Shown here one piece after another: positions 17,761 through 26,187 of a stretch of DNA of 64,000 nt. This DNA comes from Agathobaculum desmolans ATCC 43058. GTDB taxonomy: Bacteria > Bacillota > Clostridia > Oscillospirales > Butyricicoccaceae. Every line of letters begins with the position of its first letter. Within the stretch, counting starts at the first letter, position 1. The DNA lies in contig NZ_JNJN01000004.1 of the NCBI RefSeq assembly GCF_000701665.1, forward strand, positions 41,430 to 105,429. Reading direction: 5' to 3'. A program made the position numbers and the translations under genes. The notes under the pieces are model-generated. The model did no database searches and was not told the origin of the DNA. It saw only the letters and a program-made list of their open reading frames with translations.

Positions 17761-19002
17761 TTACGCTTCCGCCTTGATCTTCTTGAGGTTGGCAAAGCGC
17801 GGCAGGCCGTTCACCTTGGGGCCTACGTTCTCGCCGTTGATCAGCGGCATTGCGTACTCGATAAACTTTTCGTTTACGCCGTTGCCTTCTTCGTTGATCC
17901 AGTCGCGCGGCACCTTTTTCTCGGTGTTGGCAACCTGGCTCAGCGGCAGCAGCTCGATTTCGCACTTGTAGCCGTTCTCGTCGCGGGTGCACTTGAAGCC
18001 GGGCATGAAGTCGGTCTTGCCGGCAACTGCGTTTTCGACCGCAGCCTTGCCGGACATATAGGACTCGTCCACGTCGGTCTTGGAAGCACAGTGTGCCGCG
18101 CAGCGCTGCAGCAGGCTCAGCTCAATGCCGCGCACCTTGCAGCCCAGCTCGTTCTTCACGGTGTCTGCCAGCATGGAAGCCAGACCGCCGAGCTGTGCGT
18201 GGCCGAAGCCGTCGGTCGCAGAGGTCTTAGCTTCGGATACGAAGGAGCCGTCCGCGTAATGGATGCCCTCGGAAACGGCAACAAGGCAGTTGCCCTTTTC
18301 GTCGTAAATGCGCTTTACATCCGCAAGGAACTTCTGCATATCGAAGTCGGTCTCCGGCAGGTAAACCAGATCAGGACCCGCACCCATTGCGGTAGCCAGA
18401 CCGGCAGCGCCGGCCAGCCAGCCGGCATGACGGCCCATGATCTCTACCACGCAGACCATGCCGGTGTCATATACGCGCGCATCCTGATAGATTTCCATGC
18501 AGGAGGTGGCGATATACTTTGCAGCAGAAGCAAAGCCCGGGCAGTGGTCGGTGCCGAACAGGTCGTTGTCGATGGTCTTCGGAATGCCCATTACGCGGCA
18601 CTCGTAACCCGACTTCATCATATACTTGGAAACCTTGTTGCAGGTATCCATGGAATCGTTGCCGCCGTTGTAGAAGAAGTAGCGGATATCGTACTTCTTG
18701 AAGATCTCGAGGATACGCTTGTAGTCGGTATCATCCACATCGGGATCAGCCAGCTTGTAGCGGCAGGAGCCGAGTGCGGAGGACGGGGTGTAGCGCAGCA
18801 GCGCCAGCTCGTCGCGGTCTTCCTGATCGATGTCGTACAGCTCGTCGTTCAGCAGACCCTTGATGCCGTGAGCCATGCCGAAAACACGGGTAATGGACGG
18901 ATTGTCCAGCGCAGTCTCCAGCGCACCGAGGACAGAAGAGTTGATGACCGAAGTCGGGCCGCCCGACTGGCCGATGACGCAAGCGCCTTTGAGTTCACTC
19001 AT
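17761..19002 (-). CDS. pfp: Diphosphate (PPi)-dependent 6-phosphofructokinase
   Basis: 413 residues. Phosphorylates fructose 6-phosphate, probably using pyrophosphate. Start ATG 19002 behind AGGAGGTTT. Evidence for PPi use: GGNDS at 113-117 has Asp where ATP enzymes have Gly, and PKTIDND at 141-147 has Lys where ATP-PFK has Gly. These two positions are the established discriminators. EIMGRHAGWLAG (about 213-224) binds the sugar phosphate. The gene is divergent from the class II aldolase at 19249, placing two consecutive glycolytic steps head to head. Confidence 0.9.
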   Translation of the reverse strand: MSELKGACVIGQSGGPTSVINSSVLGALETALDNPSITRVFGMAHGIKGLLNDELYDIDQEDRDELALLRYTPSSALGSCRYKLADPDVDDTDYKRILEIFKKYDIRYFFYNGGNDSMDTCNKVSKYMMKSGYECRVMGIPKTIDNDLFGTDHCPGFASAAKYIATSCMEIYQDARVYDTGMVCVVEIMGRHAGWLAGAAGLATAMGAGPDLVYLPETDFDMQKFLADVKRIYDEKGNCLVAVSEGIHYADGSFVSEAKTSATDGFGHAQLGGLASMLADTVKNELGCKVRGIELSLLQRCAAHCASKTDVDESYMSGKAAVENAVAGKTDFMPGFKCTRDENGYKCEIELLPLSQVANTEKKVPRDWINEEGNGVNEKFIEYAMPLINGENVGPKVNGLPRFANLKKIKAEA

Positions 19003-19171
19003 AATAGATAAACCTCCTAACAAATTAAAACACAGGGTTTTCCGCTGCATTTTCTTGCAATATAATGTTAGCATAAAATGCACACAAAATCAATGGAAAA
19101 CCGAATATTTTGACAGCAGAACAGTTTGATGACTGCTTTTGCAAAAAAAACATGCAATTTTTACGATGCAC

Positions 19172-19200
19172 TTGATTTTGGACGAACAAACTGATAAAAT
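19172..19200 (+). promoter_or_regulatory. Promoter of the class II aldolase gene
   Basis: TTGATT (19172-19177), 17-bp spacer, TAAAAT (19195-19200), 49 bases before the start codon. Confidence 0.65.
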
Positions 19201-19248
19201 AAGCGTAGAATTCTTTATCAATTTTAAGTAAGGAAAGGAAGTCAAACC

Positions 19249-20217
19249 ATGCCATTAGTAACTACAACCGAGATGTTCAAGAAGGCTTATGACGGCGGCT
19301 ACGCAGTCGGTGCTTTCAACGTGAACAACATGGAGATCGTTCAGGGCATCACCGAAGCAGCCGGCGAGCTCAAGAGCCCGGTTGTGCTGCAGGTATCCAA
19401 GGGCGCCCGTGCTTATGCAAACCATAAGTATCTGGTGCACATGGTACAGGCTGCGGTTGAGAATTACCCGGATATCCCGATCGCTCTGCATCTGGATCAC
19501 GGCGATTCCTTCGAGCTTTGCAAGTCCTGCATCGACGGCGGCTTTACCTCCGTTATGATCGACGCTTCTTCCAAGCCGTTCGAGGAGAACGTTGCGCTGA
19601 CCAAGCAGGTTGTTGAGTATGCCCATGCGCACGGCGCTGTTGTTGAGGCTGAGCTGGGCACGCTGGCCGGCGTAGAGGACGAAGTTGTCGTAGAAGCCGG
19701 CAAGGAAAGCTACACCCATCCGGAAGAGGTAGAGGAATTCGTTTCCCGCACCGGCTGTGACTCGCTGGCGATCGCAATCGGCACTTCCCACGGCGCTTAC
19801 AAGTTCACCCCCGAGCAGTGCACCCGCAATGAGGAAGGCATCCTCGTTCCGCCTCCGCTGCGCTTTGACGTGCTCGAGGAGTGCATCAAGCGTCTGCCGG
19901 GCTTCCCGATCGTACTGCACGGCTCTTCCTCTGTACCGCAGGATATGGTTAAGATCGTAAACACCTACGGCGGTCAGATGCCGGATGCCATCGGCATTCC
20001 GGAAGAGGAACTGCGTCACGCGGCGCAGCTCGCTGTCTGCAAGATCAACATCGACTCCGACATCCGTCTGGCGATGACCGCGATGATCCGCAAGCACATG
20101 GCGGAGCATCCGGATCACTTCGATCCGCGTCAGTACCTCAAGCCCGCCCGTCAGGCTGTCAAGGAAATGGTCGCGCACAAGATCGTCAACGTGCTCGGTT
20201 CGGACGGCAAGGCTTAA
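19249..20217 (+). CDS. fba: Class II fructose-bisphosphate aldolase
   Basis: 322 residues, zinc-dependent ketose-bisphosphate aldolase splitting fructose 1,6-bisphosphate. Zinc and catalytic motif HLDHGDS is at 81-87 (D83 catalytic, H84 zinc ligand); EAELGTLAGVEDEVV, AIAIGTSHGAYKF and the phosphate-binding VLHGSSSVP with KINIDSDIR follow. It is 39 residues longer than the related aldolase at 61340 and carries an insertion after HGAYKF, like the glycolytic members. Opposite pfp, with a strong RBS (AAGGAAAGGAAG) and a terminator that has been duplicated by a repeat insertion. Confidence 0.95.
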   Translation: MPLVTTTEMFKKAYDGGYAVGAFNVNNMEIVQGITEAAGELKSPVVLQVSKGARAYANHKYLVHMVQAAVENYPDIPIALHLDHGDSFELCKSCIDGGFTSVMIDASSKPFEENVALTKQVVEYAHAHGAVVEAELGTLAGVEDEVVVEAGKESYTHPEEVEEFVSRTGCDSLAIAIGTSHGAYKFTPEQCTRNEEGILVPPPLRFDVLEECIKRLPGFPIVLHGSSSVPQDMVKIVNTYGGQMPDAIGIPEEELRHAAQLAVCKINIDSDIRLAMTAMIRKHMAEHPDHFDPRQYLKPARQAVKEMVAHKIVNVLGSDGKA

Positions 20218-20230
20218 GTTTTGCTTTCAA

Positions 20231-20259
20231 AAAAGGCTGCGTATCAACGCAGCCTTTTT
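20231..20259 (+). terminator. fba terminator, first copy of a duplication
   Basis: Stem AAGGCTGCGT/ACGCAGCCTT with T-run. The same 27 bases recur at 20497-20524 on the other side of the repeat element. Confidence 0.9.
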
Positions 20260-20496
20260 GAGACTGTTCGAAAAACTTCGTTTTTCGAACAGTCTCTCGA
20301 TCGAAACCACGCTTTCGATCGAATCTGCGACTGCGAATCGCGCCCTTCGGGCACAATTCTCCGTCGTCTTGTATAAAAACCCACGCACATGTCGCGGGTT
20401 TTTATGAAAATTGCAGTTTACTGCAATTTTCTATTTGATGCGCGCTGCTGCGCGTATTGCTCACGCTTCATAACAAAATACTTTTTCGACAGACTG
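20260..20496 (+). repeat. Dispersed terminator-associated repeat, full-length copy
   Basis: 237 bp, made almost wholly of hairpins: an outer stem GTTCGAAAAAC.../...GTTTTTCGAAC, a TCGATCGAAA/TTTCGATCGA stem, AAAAACCC.../...GGGTTTTT, GAAAATTGCAG/CTGCAATTTT and a GCGCGC stem. Ends are imperfect inverted repeats (GAGACTGTTCGAAAAA and CTTTTTCGACAGACTGA). It lies exactly between two copies of the fba terminator. No coding capacity, so a non-autonomous, MITE-like element is likely. Related copies are at 26975 (reversed), 29298, 38044 and 43875 (reversed, divergent). Confidence 0.8.
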
Positions 20497-20524
20497 AAGG
20501 CTGCGTATCAACGCAGCCTTTTTT
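20497..20524 (+). terminator. fba terminator, second copy
   Basis: Same hairpin as 20231-20259, followed by TTTTTT; flanks the repeat on its right. Confidence 0.9.
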
Positions 20525-20658
20525 CTGTGCCGCAGAAATCAAATGCTGACATTAGGCTTGCGGCAATGGGTATGGTTATTTCGTGCTTTACACTATAAAA
20601 GCGGTGTGCTATAATACTATCATCATAACAGGAAAATTGGAAGTGGGAGGGAATGACC

Positions 20659-20955
20659 ATGAACCGAAAATTAAAGGACGAAGATATGGATATCCTGTTT
20701 CGCGGTATTTTAAAACTGCAAACCGTGGAAGAGTGCTACGACTTTTTTGAAGATCTGTGTACGATTGCCGAGCTGCGCGCAATGGTGCAGCGGTTTCAGG
20801 TGGCTCGGATGCTGGATGAAGGACGCATTTACAGCGATATCGTGCAGGAGACCGGCGCCTCAACGGCCACAATCAGCCGCGTGAATAAGTGTCTGGTATA
20901 CGGTTCGGACGGATACCGCCGGATGCTGGACCGCCTGAAGGAAGAAAATGAATAG
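20659..20955 (+). CDS. YerC/YecD family TrpR-related DNA-binding protein
   Basis: 98 residues from ATG 20659; an alternative ATG at 20653 lies too close to GGGAGG (20645-20650). All-helical TrpR-like repressor fold with ELRAMVQRFQVARMLDEGRIYSDIVQETGASTATISRVNKCL containing the HTH. Family members are small regulators of unknown ligand. The stop overlaps the start of the methyltransferase gene by 8 bases, so it heads a three-gene operon with the methyltransferase and hslO. Confidence 0.9.
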   Translation: MNRKLKDEDMDILFRGILKLQTVEECYDFFEDLCTIAELRAMVQRFQVARMLDEGRIYSDIVQETGASTATISRVNKCLVYGSDGYRRMLDRLKEENE

Positions 20956-21688
20956 TTATCAAACCCTGTCCGCTTATTACGACCGATTCACCGAGGATGT
21001 GGGGTACGCGGCGTGGGCCTCTTTTTTCGAGCGGCTGTTTGCCCGGGAATCGGTCGCGCCTGCGCTGATTTTGGATCTGGCCTGCGGGACGGGGAGCTTG
21101 ACTAAGCTGCTGGCAGACCGCGGGTATGAGATGATCGGTGTGGACGCATCGCCCGAAATGCTGATGCAGGCGATGAACAACACGATGGACTGCGAACCGC
21201 GGCCGCTGTTTCTCCACCAGCGGATGGAGGAGCTCGATTTGTACGGCACAGTGGATGTGTGCTTGTGCTGTCTGGACAGCGTCAATTATGTGACCGATCC
21301 GGCAGCATTGCAGCGTGCGTTTGAGCGCGTATACCTGTTTTTGGAGCCGAAGACCGGTCTTTTTGTTTTTGACATCAATACCCCGGAAAAGTTTGCCCGG
21401 ATCGATGGGGAAAGCTTTGTCCGTGAGGATGAGGATGTATTCTGTGTGTGGCAGGCGGCGGTAGAGGGGGCATTATGCGCCTATCAGTTTGATATTTTTG
21501 AGCGCAGCGGGGCACAGTGGTCGCGTGCGCAGGAAACCCATGAGGAACGCATTTATTCCCTGGCGGAGCTGATGGGGATGCTGGAGAAAGCCGGCTTTAC
21601 CGAAATCAGAACCTATGGGGATCAGTCCTTTGCGCCCGTTCAGGGCGGGGAGGATCGCATTTATTTTACAGCACGAAAGCGAGATTAA
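20948..21688 (+). CDS. Class I SAM-dependent methyltransferase
   Basis: 246 residues. SAM motif I is LDLACGTGSLTKLLADRG (about 42-59), motif II YEMIGVDASPEML, and post-I acidic residues follow. This is a small soluble methyltransferase of the type frequently found as a hypothetical in Firmicutes (YqeM-like); the substrate is unknown. Its start overlaps the YerC-like stop, and hslO starts 3 bases after its own stop. Confidence 0.88.
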   Translation: MNSYQTLSAYYDRFTEDVGYAAWASFFERLFARESVAPALILDLACGTGSLTKLLADRGYEMIGVDASPEMLMQAMNNTMDCEPRPLFLHQRMEELDLYGTVDVCLCCLDSVNYVTDPAALQRAFERVYLFLEPKTGLFVFDINTPEKFARIDGESFVREDEDVFCVWQAAVEGALCAYQFDIFERSGAQWSRAQETHEERIYSLAELMGMLEKAGFTEIRTYGDQSFAPVQGGEDRIYFTARKRD

Positions 21689-21691
21689 ACG

Positions 21692-22573
21692 ATGAGCGAT
21701 ATGATACTTCGCGCGATTGCCCGTGATGCGGGCATTCAGATCTCTGCCGCGGTCACGACCGGTCTGGTCGAGCGTGCGCGGCAGATCCACCATGCAAGTC
21801 CGCTGGCTGCCGCGGCACTGGGCCGTACGTTGACGGCAACAGCGATCATGGGCAGCCAGCTGAAAATTGAGGACGGCTCCGTAACCGTACAGATCAAGGG
21901 CAACGGGCCGCTTGGGACGATTGTCTGCGTAGGCGATGCGGATGGTTATGTGCGTGGCTATTTGCAGGATCCTGCGGCGGATCTGCCGCTGCGGGCGGAC
22001 GGTAAGCTTGCCGTAGGTGCGGGCGTGGGCCGCGGCTACCTGATGGTCATCAAGGATATTGGCATGAAAGATCCGGTAACCGGCACCGTCGCACTGGTCA
22101 ACGGTGAGATCGCAGAAGACCTGACACGTTATTTTGCAGAAAGCGAGCAGATCCCCTCAGCCTGTGCGCTGGGGGTGCTGGTGGACACGGACCGCACGAT
22201 CAAAGCGGCCGGCGGCTGGCTGGTGCAGCTCATGCCCGGCGTAAAGGATGCTGATATCGATCGGCTGGAAGCCAATTTGGCGGATATTGCGCCGATGACC
22301 ACGATGCTGGAGCAGGGGATGACTTTGGAGCAGATCGTGCAGACTGTACTGGAGGGCTTTGCCGTCGATTTTCTGCAGACCGACCCGATCGGCTACCGCT
22401 GTGCATGCAGCCGGGATAAGGTGGAGCGTGCACTGATCAGCATGGGGAAAAAGGAACTTTCGAAAATGGCGGAAGAGCAGGAAGTTAGTGAAGTGACCTG
22501 CCAGTTTTGTGATAAGATTTATACGTTTACCCGTGAAGAATTACAGCAGTTGTTAGCGCAGGCAGAAAAATAA
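21692..22573 (+). CDS. hslO: Redox-regulated chaperone Hsp33
   Basis: 293 residues. Cytoplasmic holdase activated when oxidants release zinc from a C-terminal cysteine centre. The centre is intact: CxC at 237/239 (YRCACSRDK) and CxxC at 270/273 (TCQFCDKIY). The N-terminal domain shows ASPLAAAALGRTLTATAIMG and GNGPLGTIVCVGDADG. Third gene of the YerC-methyltransferase-hslO operon, just upstream of the tRNA promoter. Confidence 0.97.
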   Translation: MSDMILRAIARDAGIQISAAVTTGLVERARQIHHASPLAAAALGRTLTATAIMGSQLKIEDGSVTVQIKGNGPLGTIVCVGDADGYVRGYLQDPAADLPLRADGKLAVGAGVGRGYLMVIKDIGMKDPVTGTVALVNGEIAEDLTRYFAESEQIPSACALGVLVDTDRTIKAAGGWLVQLMPGVKDADIDRLEANLADIAPMTTMLEQGMTLEQIVQTVLEGFAVDFLQTDPIGYRCACSRDKVERALISMGKKELSKMAEEQEVSEVTCQFCDKIYTFTREELQQLLAQAEK

Positions 22574-22592
22574 AAAACTTACGAAAAAACTG

Positions 22593-22621
22593 TTGACATT
22601 TCACTGAAACTTCGATATAAT
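22593..22621 (+). promoter_or_regulatory. Promoter of the tRNA cluster
   Basis: TTGACA (22593-22598), 17-bp spacer, TATAAT (22616-22621): perfect consensus, 37 bases before tRNA-Asp. Confidence 0.9.
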
Positions 22622-22657
22622 CAATCTTGCCGCTGATGAGTACGGCGGCAACGGTTT

Positions 22658-22734
22658 GGCCCGGTAGCTCAGTTGGTTAGAGCGCCAGCCTGTCACGCTG
22701 GAGGCCGTGGGTTCAAGTCCCATCCGGGTCGCCA
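22658..22734 (+). tRNA. tRNA-Asp (GTC)
   Basis: 77 nt with encoded CCA. Acceptor GGCCCGG/CCGGGTC, anticodon stem CCAGC/GCTGG with loop CTGTCAC giving GTC, T-loop GTTCAAGTC. First of four tRNAs. Confidence 0.97.
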
Positions 22735-22766
22735 TTTCTTTCATTGGAAACAATGGAAGAAAATTT

Positions 22767-22842
22767 GCCTCTGTAGCTCAGTCGGTAGAGCAGGGGACTG
22801 AAAATCCCCGTGTCATTGGTTCGATTCCGATCGGAGGCACCA
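22767..22842 (+). tRNA. tRNA-Phe (GAA)
   Basis: 76 nt with encoded CCA. Acceptor GCCTCTG/CGGAGGC, anticodon stem GGGGA/TCCCC, loop CTGAAAA giving GAA. Confidence 0.97.
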
Positions 22843-22879
22843 TTTTTCAAATTGCACCATATGGTGCAATTTGAAAAAT
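22842..22879. repeat. 38-bp perfect palindrome between tRNA-Phe and tRNA-Gly
   Basis: Two 19-base arms meet at 22860/22861 without a loop (core TTGCACCAT/ATGGTGCAA). It begins on the last base of tRNA-Phe. Possible processing signal or partial terminator. Confidence 0.75.
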
Positions 22880-22915
22880 TATATTGTATTGCGGTATGCA
22901 ATCCTAATTTCATAT

Positions 22916-22991
22916 GCGGCTGTAGCTCATCTGGTAGAGCGCCACCTTGCCAAGGTGGAGGTAGCGAGTTCGAGCCTCGTCAGCCGCTCCA
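22916..22991 (+). tRNA. tRNA-Gly (GCC)
   Basis: 76 nt with encoded CCA. Acceptor GCGGCTG/CAGCCGC, anticodon stem CCACC/GGTGG, loop TTGCCAA giving GCC. Confidence 0.97.
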
Positions 22992-22995
22992 TTTT

Positions 22996-23069
22996 GGTAC
23001 CATAGCCAAGCGGTAAGGCGTGGGACTGCAACTCCCTGATCCCCAGTTCGATTCTGGGTGGTACCTCCA
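22996..23069 (+). tRNA. tRNA-Cys (GCA)
   Basis: 74 nt with encoded CCA. Acceptor GGTACCA/TGGTACC, loop CTGCAAC giving GCA. Last tRNA of the cluster, 4 bases after tRNA-Gly. Confidence 0.97.
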
Positions 23070-23071
23070 TG

Positions 23072-23096
23072 AAGCACTCCATACGGAGTGCTTTTT
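23072..23096 (+). terminator. Terminator of the tRNA operon
   Basis: Stem AAGCACTCC/GGAGTGCTT with ATAC loop and T-run, 2 bases after tRNA-Cys. Confidence 0.92.
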
Positions 23097-23268
23097 GTTT
23101 TACCTGCAAAAACAGAAAGAGTGTATAGCTGCGCGGTGATGCTTGCCTGTGTGCCGGTTTTTTGCTACGATAAAACCGCTGGGGAAAGCATAAGAAAATC
23201 TTAAGAAATTTATAGTGAAAATCAACAGAAAGCTTTGATAGGATAGAACCATAGAGGAGGGGGACGCC

Positions 23269-23964
23269 ATGGAGCAATTAAAGGTATTGGTGGTGGATGA
23301 CGACCGGGAGATCGTGGACAGTATCGCCATTTTCCTGCAGGCGGACGGTTATGCCGTTGTCAAGGCCTACAATGGGCTGGAGGCGCTTGATATCGTGATG
23401 ACGCAGACTGTGCATCTGCTGTTGCTGGATATCATGATGCCGGAGATGGACGGCATTAAAACGCTGCTGAAGGTGCGGGAAAGCAAAAATATCCCGATCA
23501 TTCTGATTTCGGCCAAGAGCGAGGATGCGGATAAAATTCTTGGGCTGACGGCGGGCGCGGACGACTATATTACCAAGCCATTTAACCCGTCCGAGCTGGT
23601 TGCGCGGGTCAAAAGCCAGCTGCGGCGGTATACGCAGCTGGGTGCGATGCAGGTGACGGAAAAACAGATTGCCATCCGCGGGCTGGTGTTGGATACCGAG
23701 AGCAAAACGGTTACGGTGGATGGCGAGACGGTGCGCATGACACCGCTGGAATACAAGATCCTTGAGCTGCTGTGCCGTCATCCGGGTCGGGTGTTCTCGA
23801 CTGAGGAGATTTACCGGCAGGTGTGGAATGATGAGATCGTGTCGGATAACGCGATTGCGGTGCATGTCCGTCACATCCGTGAAAAGATCGAGATCAACCC
23901 GAAGGAGCCGCGCTATCTCAAGGTTGTATGGGGCGTGGGTTATAAGATAGAGAGGAGCGAGTAA
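23269..23964 (+). CDS. OmpR/PhoB-family response regulator
   Basis: 231 residues. Receiver domain (1-120) has the acidic pocket VVDDDRE, phospho-acceptor Asp in LLLLDIMMPEMDG and the conserved Thr/Lys (ILISAKS, YITKPF). The C-terminal winged helix (about 135-230) contains MTPLEYKILELLCRHPGRVFS and [37 protein letters not shown]. The kinase gene starts 2 bases downstream. It most resembles VanR-type regulators of clostridial two-component systems. Confidence 0.95.
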   Translation: MEQLKVLVVDDDREIVDSIAIFLQADGYAVVKAYNGLEALDIVMTQTVHLLLLDIMMPEMDGIKTLLKVRESKNIPIILISAKSEDADKILGLTAGADDYITKPFNPSELVARVKSQLRRYTQLGAMQVTEKQIAIRGLVLDTESKTVTVDGETVRMTPLEYKILELLCRHPGRVFSTEEIYRQVWNDEIVSDNAIAVHVRHIREKIEINPKEPRYLKVVWGVGYKIERSE

Positions 23965-23966
23965 GT

Positions 23967-26039
23967 ATGAAAAAAGTGGTGCGGTCGCCCATTTTGAAGG
24001 GGCTGGCTTTTGCGCTGTGCCTGGTGTGCGTGGCCATGGCGGCGCTGACAGCCGGAAATACATTCGGCTGGTTTCTGGACGAAGCCAATGAGCGCGGGGA
24101 TCAGATATATATGCTGGAATCCCGCTTTGAAAATTCCCAGATGCTCAACCGCGGATTCAGCGCGGGTGCAATGCTGCTGGACAGCGCGCTGGTGGGCAAT
24201 CACAGCGAAAAAGAGCTGGCTCAGCTGATGGAGGACAATTTCCGCGGCGATTACTATGCCAAGCTGGGAGACAGAGTGCTGAAAAACGCGGATCTGACAG
24301 AGACAGAGGTGCGGGAATCAGCGTTTTACCTGCTGCTCAAGCCGGGCGACTGGGAAGGAAATATCACTTTTTATGACGATTACCTGCTGTCCAACTGGGA
24401 CGCGAACTATGAGGGATACTGGGGCAGTGAGGAGATGGAGGCCGCGGCCGCAGCGCGGCGCGCGGCGCTGCAGCCGGGCGACTGCATCCTGCTGCGCATG
24501 ACCGACGCGCAGGCAAACGAGCTGCGCGCAGTATGGGAAGAAGGGCGCGATCGGTTTAACGACGCGCTGATGCGCGTGATCGTACTGTTCCTGCTGGCGC
24601 TGTCGGCCTTTATCTATCTGCTGTTTGTCACCGGACGCCGTGCGGAGGACGAGGAAGTCTATATGGTGCTGATTGACCGGATGTTTGCTGAGTGCAATCT
24701 GGCGCTGATTGCAGGCACGGCGGTCGGTACGGCGGCGGTGATTTTTGTGGTGCTGGACGAAGTGTTTATGCGCGACGGCATGGCGCTGCAGGCGGTACTG
24801 TATCCGCTGACCGCGCTGCTGGTGTGCGCGTTTGCGCTTGTGATGGAGCTGATTTTGTCCCTGACACGCAACCTGAAAAATCACTCGTTTGTGCAGCGCT
24901 CGTTCATTTTGCGGGCGGGCAAGTGGTGCTGGAAGATGGCGGTACGCGCGGCGAAATGGTGCTGGGAGCTGCTCCGCAAGTTGGGGCGGGCGATCGGACA
25001 GGCACGGGATGCTGTGGCAAGCGGCCTGTTCCGGGATTACAAGGTGCGCAATGTGGCGCTGCTTCTGTTGGGCTATACGGCTGTGCTGGCGTTCTGTGCG
25101 ACCATGTTCGGCGCGATGATGGATTACGGAGAAGGTCTGCTTGCATTTTTGCTTGGTGTCGCATGGTTTATTGCCGCCGCAGGATTTGTGCTCAAGCGGG
25201 TGCAGGGGTTTGACCGCATCGTAGAGGGTCTGAAACGCCTGCGTGCGGGCGAGCTGACCTACAAGCTGACCGATATGCCGGTGGGGGTGCTCGCGTCTAT
25301 GGCGGAGGATATCAATTCGCTGGGCGATGGGATGCAGGCAGCCTTACAGAACGAGATCCGTGCCGAACGCATGAAGAGCGAGCTGATTACCAATGTCAGC
25401 CACGACCTCAAAACGCCGCTGACCTCGATTCTGAACTATTCCGACCTGCTCTGTCAGGAGCACCTGACGCCGGAGGAGGCGAATGATTACGCCAAGATCA
25501 TCCACCAGAAGGGGATGCGCCTGAAAAACCTGACGAGCGACCTGTTTGACATTTCCAAGGTGCAGTCCGGGGCGGAACAGATGATCTGCGAACGGCTGGA
25601 TGCCTGTACGCTGGTGCGGCAGGCGCTGGGGGAGCAGAATCGGGCGATCGAACAGGGGCACTTGACACTGCGCGTGGATATTCCGGAGCAGGAGCTGCCC
25701 ATCTGGGCGGATGGACGCAAAATGTCCCGCGTGATGGAAAACCTGATCGGCAACTGCTTGAAATATGCCATGCAGGGAACCCGCGTGTTTGTATCCGTGC
25801 GGGAGCGGGAAGGCGGTGTGGAGATCGAGCTGAAAAACATTGCCAACTATGCGATGGATTTCGATGCGGATACGATTACCGAGCGCTTTACCCGCGGCGA
25901 CGCGGCGCGGTCGACCGAGGGCAGCGGATTGGGGCTGGCGATCGCCAAAAGCTATGTAACGGCCTGCGGCGGTACGCTGTCGGTCGATGTGGACGGCGAT
26001 CTGTTCAAGGTGCGTATCCGCTTTGACCGGTATGCGTGA
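23967..26039 (+). CDS. Membrane sensor histidine kinase
   Basis: 690 residues, partner of the response regulator. TM segment near 12-32, an extracytoplasmic region of about 160 residues, a TM at about 198-215, then TM segments at 240-290 and 370-410. A HAMP-like linker (RLRAGELTYKLTD) leads to the HisKA H-box NVSHDLKTPLTSILNYSDLL (phospho-His) and the ATPase domain with ENLIGNCLKYA and GSGLGLAIAKSY. The architecture with extra membrane helices between sensor and kinase resembles large VanS-like kinases. No ABC or resistance gene follows, so its regulon is elsewhere; ligand unknown. Confidence 0.93.
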   Translation: MKKVVRSPILKGLAFALCLVCVAMAALTAGNTFGWFLDEANERGDQIYMLESRFENSQMLNRGFSAGAMLLDSALVGNHSEKELAQLMEDNFRGDYYAKLGDRVLKNADLTETEVRESAFYLLLKPGDWEGNITFYDDYLLSNWDANYEGYWGSEEMEAAAAARRAALQPGDCILLRMTDAQANELRAVWEEGRDRFNDALMRVIVLFLLALSAFIYLLFVTGRRAEDEEVYMVLIDRMFAECNLALIAGTAVGTAAVIFVVLDEVFMRDGMALQAVLYPLTALLVCAFALVMELILSLTRNLKNHSFVQRSFILRAGKWCWKMAVRAAKWCWELLRKLGRAIGQARDAVASGLFRDYKVRNVALLLLGYTAVLAFCATMFGAMMDYGEGLLAFLLGVAWFIAAAGFVLKRVQGFDRIVEGLKRLRAGELTYKLTDMPVGVLASMAEDINSLGDGMQAALQNEIRAERMKSELITNVSHDLKTPLTSILNYSDLLCQEHLTPEEANDYAKIIHQKGMRLKNLTSDLFDISKVQSGAEQMICERLDACTLVRQALGEQNRAIEQGHLTLRVDIPEQELPIWADGRKMSRVMENLIGNCLKYAMQGTRVFVSVREREGGVEIELKNIANYAMDFDADTITERFTRGDAARSTEGSGLGLAIAKSYVTACGGTLSVDVDGDLFKVRIRFDRYA

Positions 26040-26072
26040 AGATCGCGTAACCGAAAGAATCGTTTGTTATCA

Positions 26073-26114
26073 AAAACACAAAACCGAGGACTTGTGCCTC
26101 GGTTTTTGTGTTTT
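26073..26114 (+). terminator. Terminator of the two-component operon
   Basis: Stem AAAACACAAAACCGAGG/CCTCGGTTTTTGTGTTTT, 34 bases after the kinase stop. Confidence 0.88.
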
Positions 26115-26187
26115 AGGAATATGGTGCCGGATGTGTATGAGCTGTTAGGGTGTAACGGTATGGAAGTACAGCACCCATCTGCGTCGG

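Noticed and set aside
17666..17992. N-terminal extension of the membrane protein at 16988
   Set aside because: The frame runs back through the pfp terminator and 3' coding end; the Arg/Glu-rich sequence is a shadow and the RBS is at 17671-17680.
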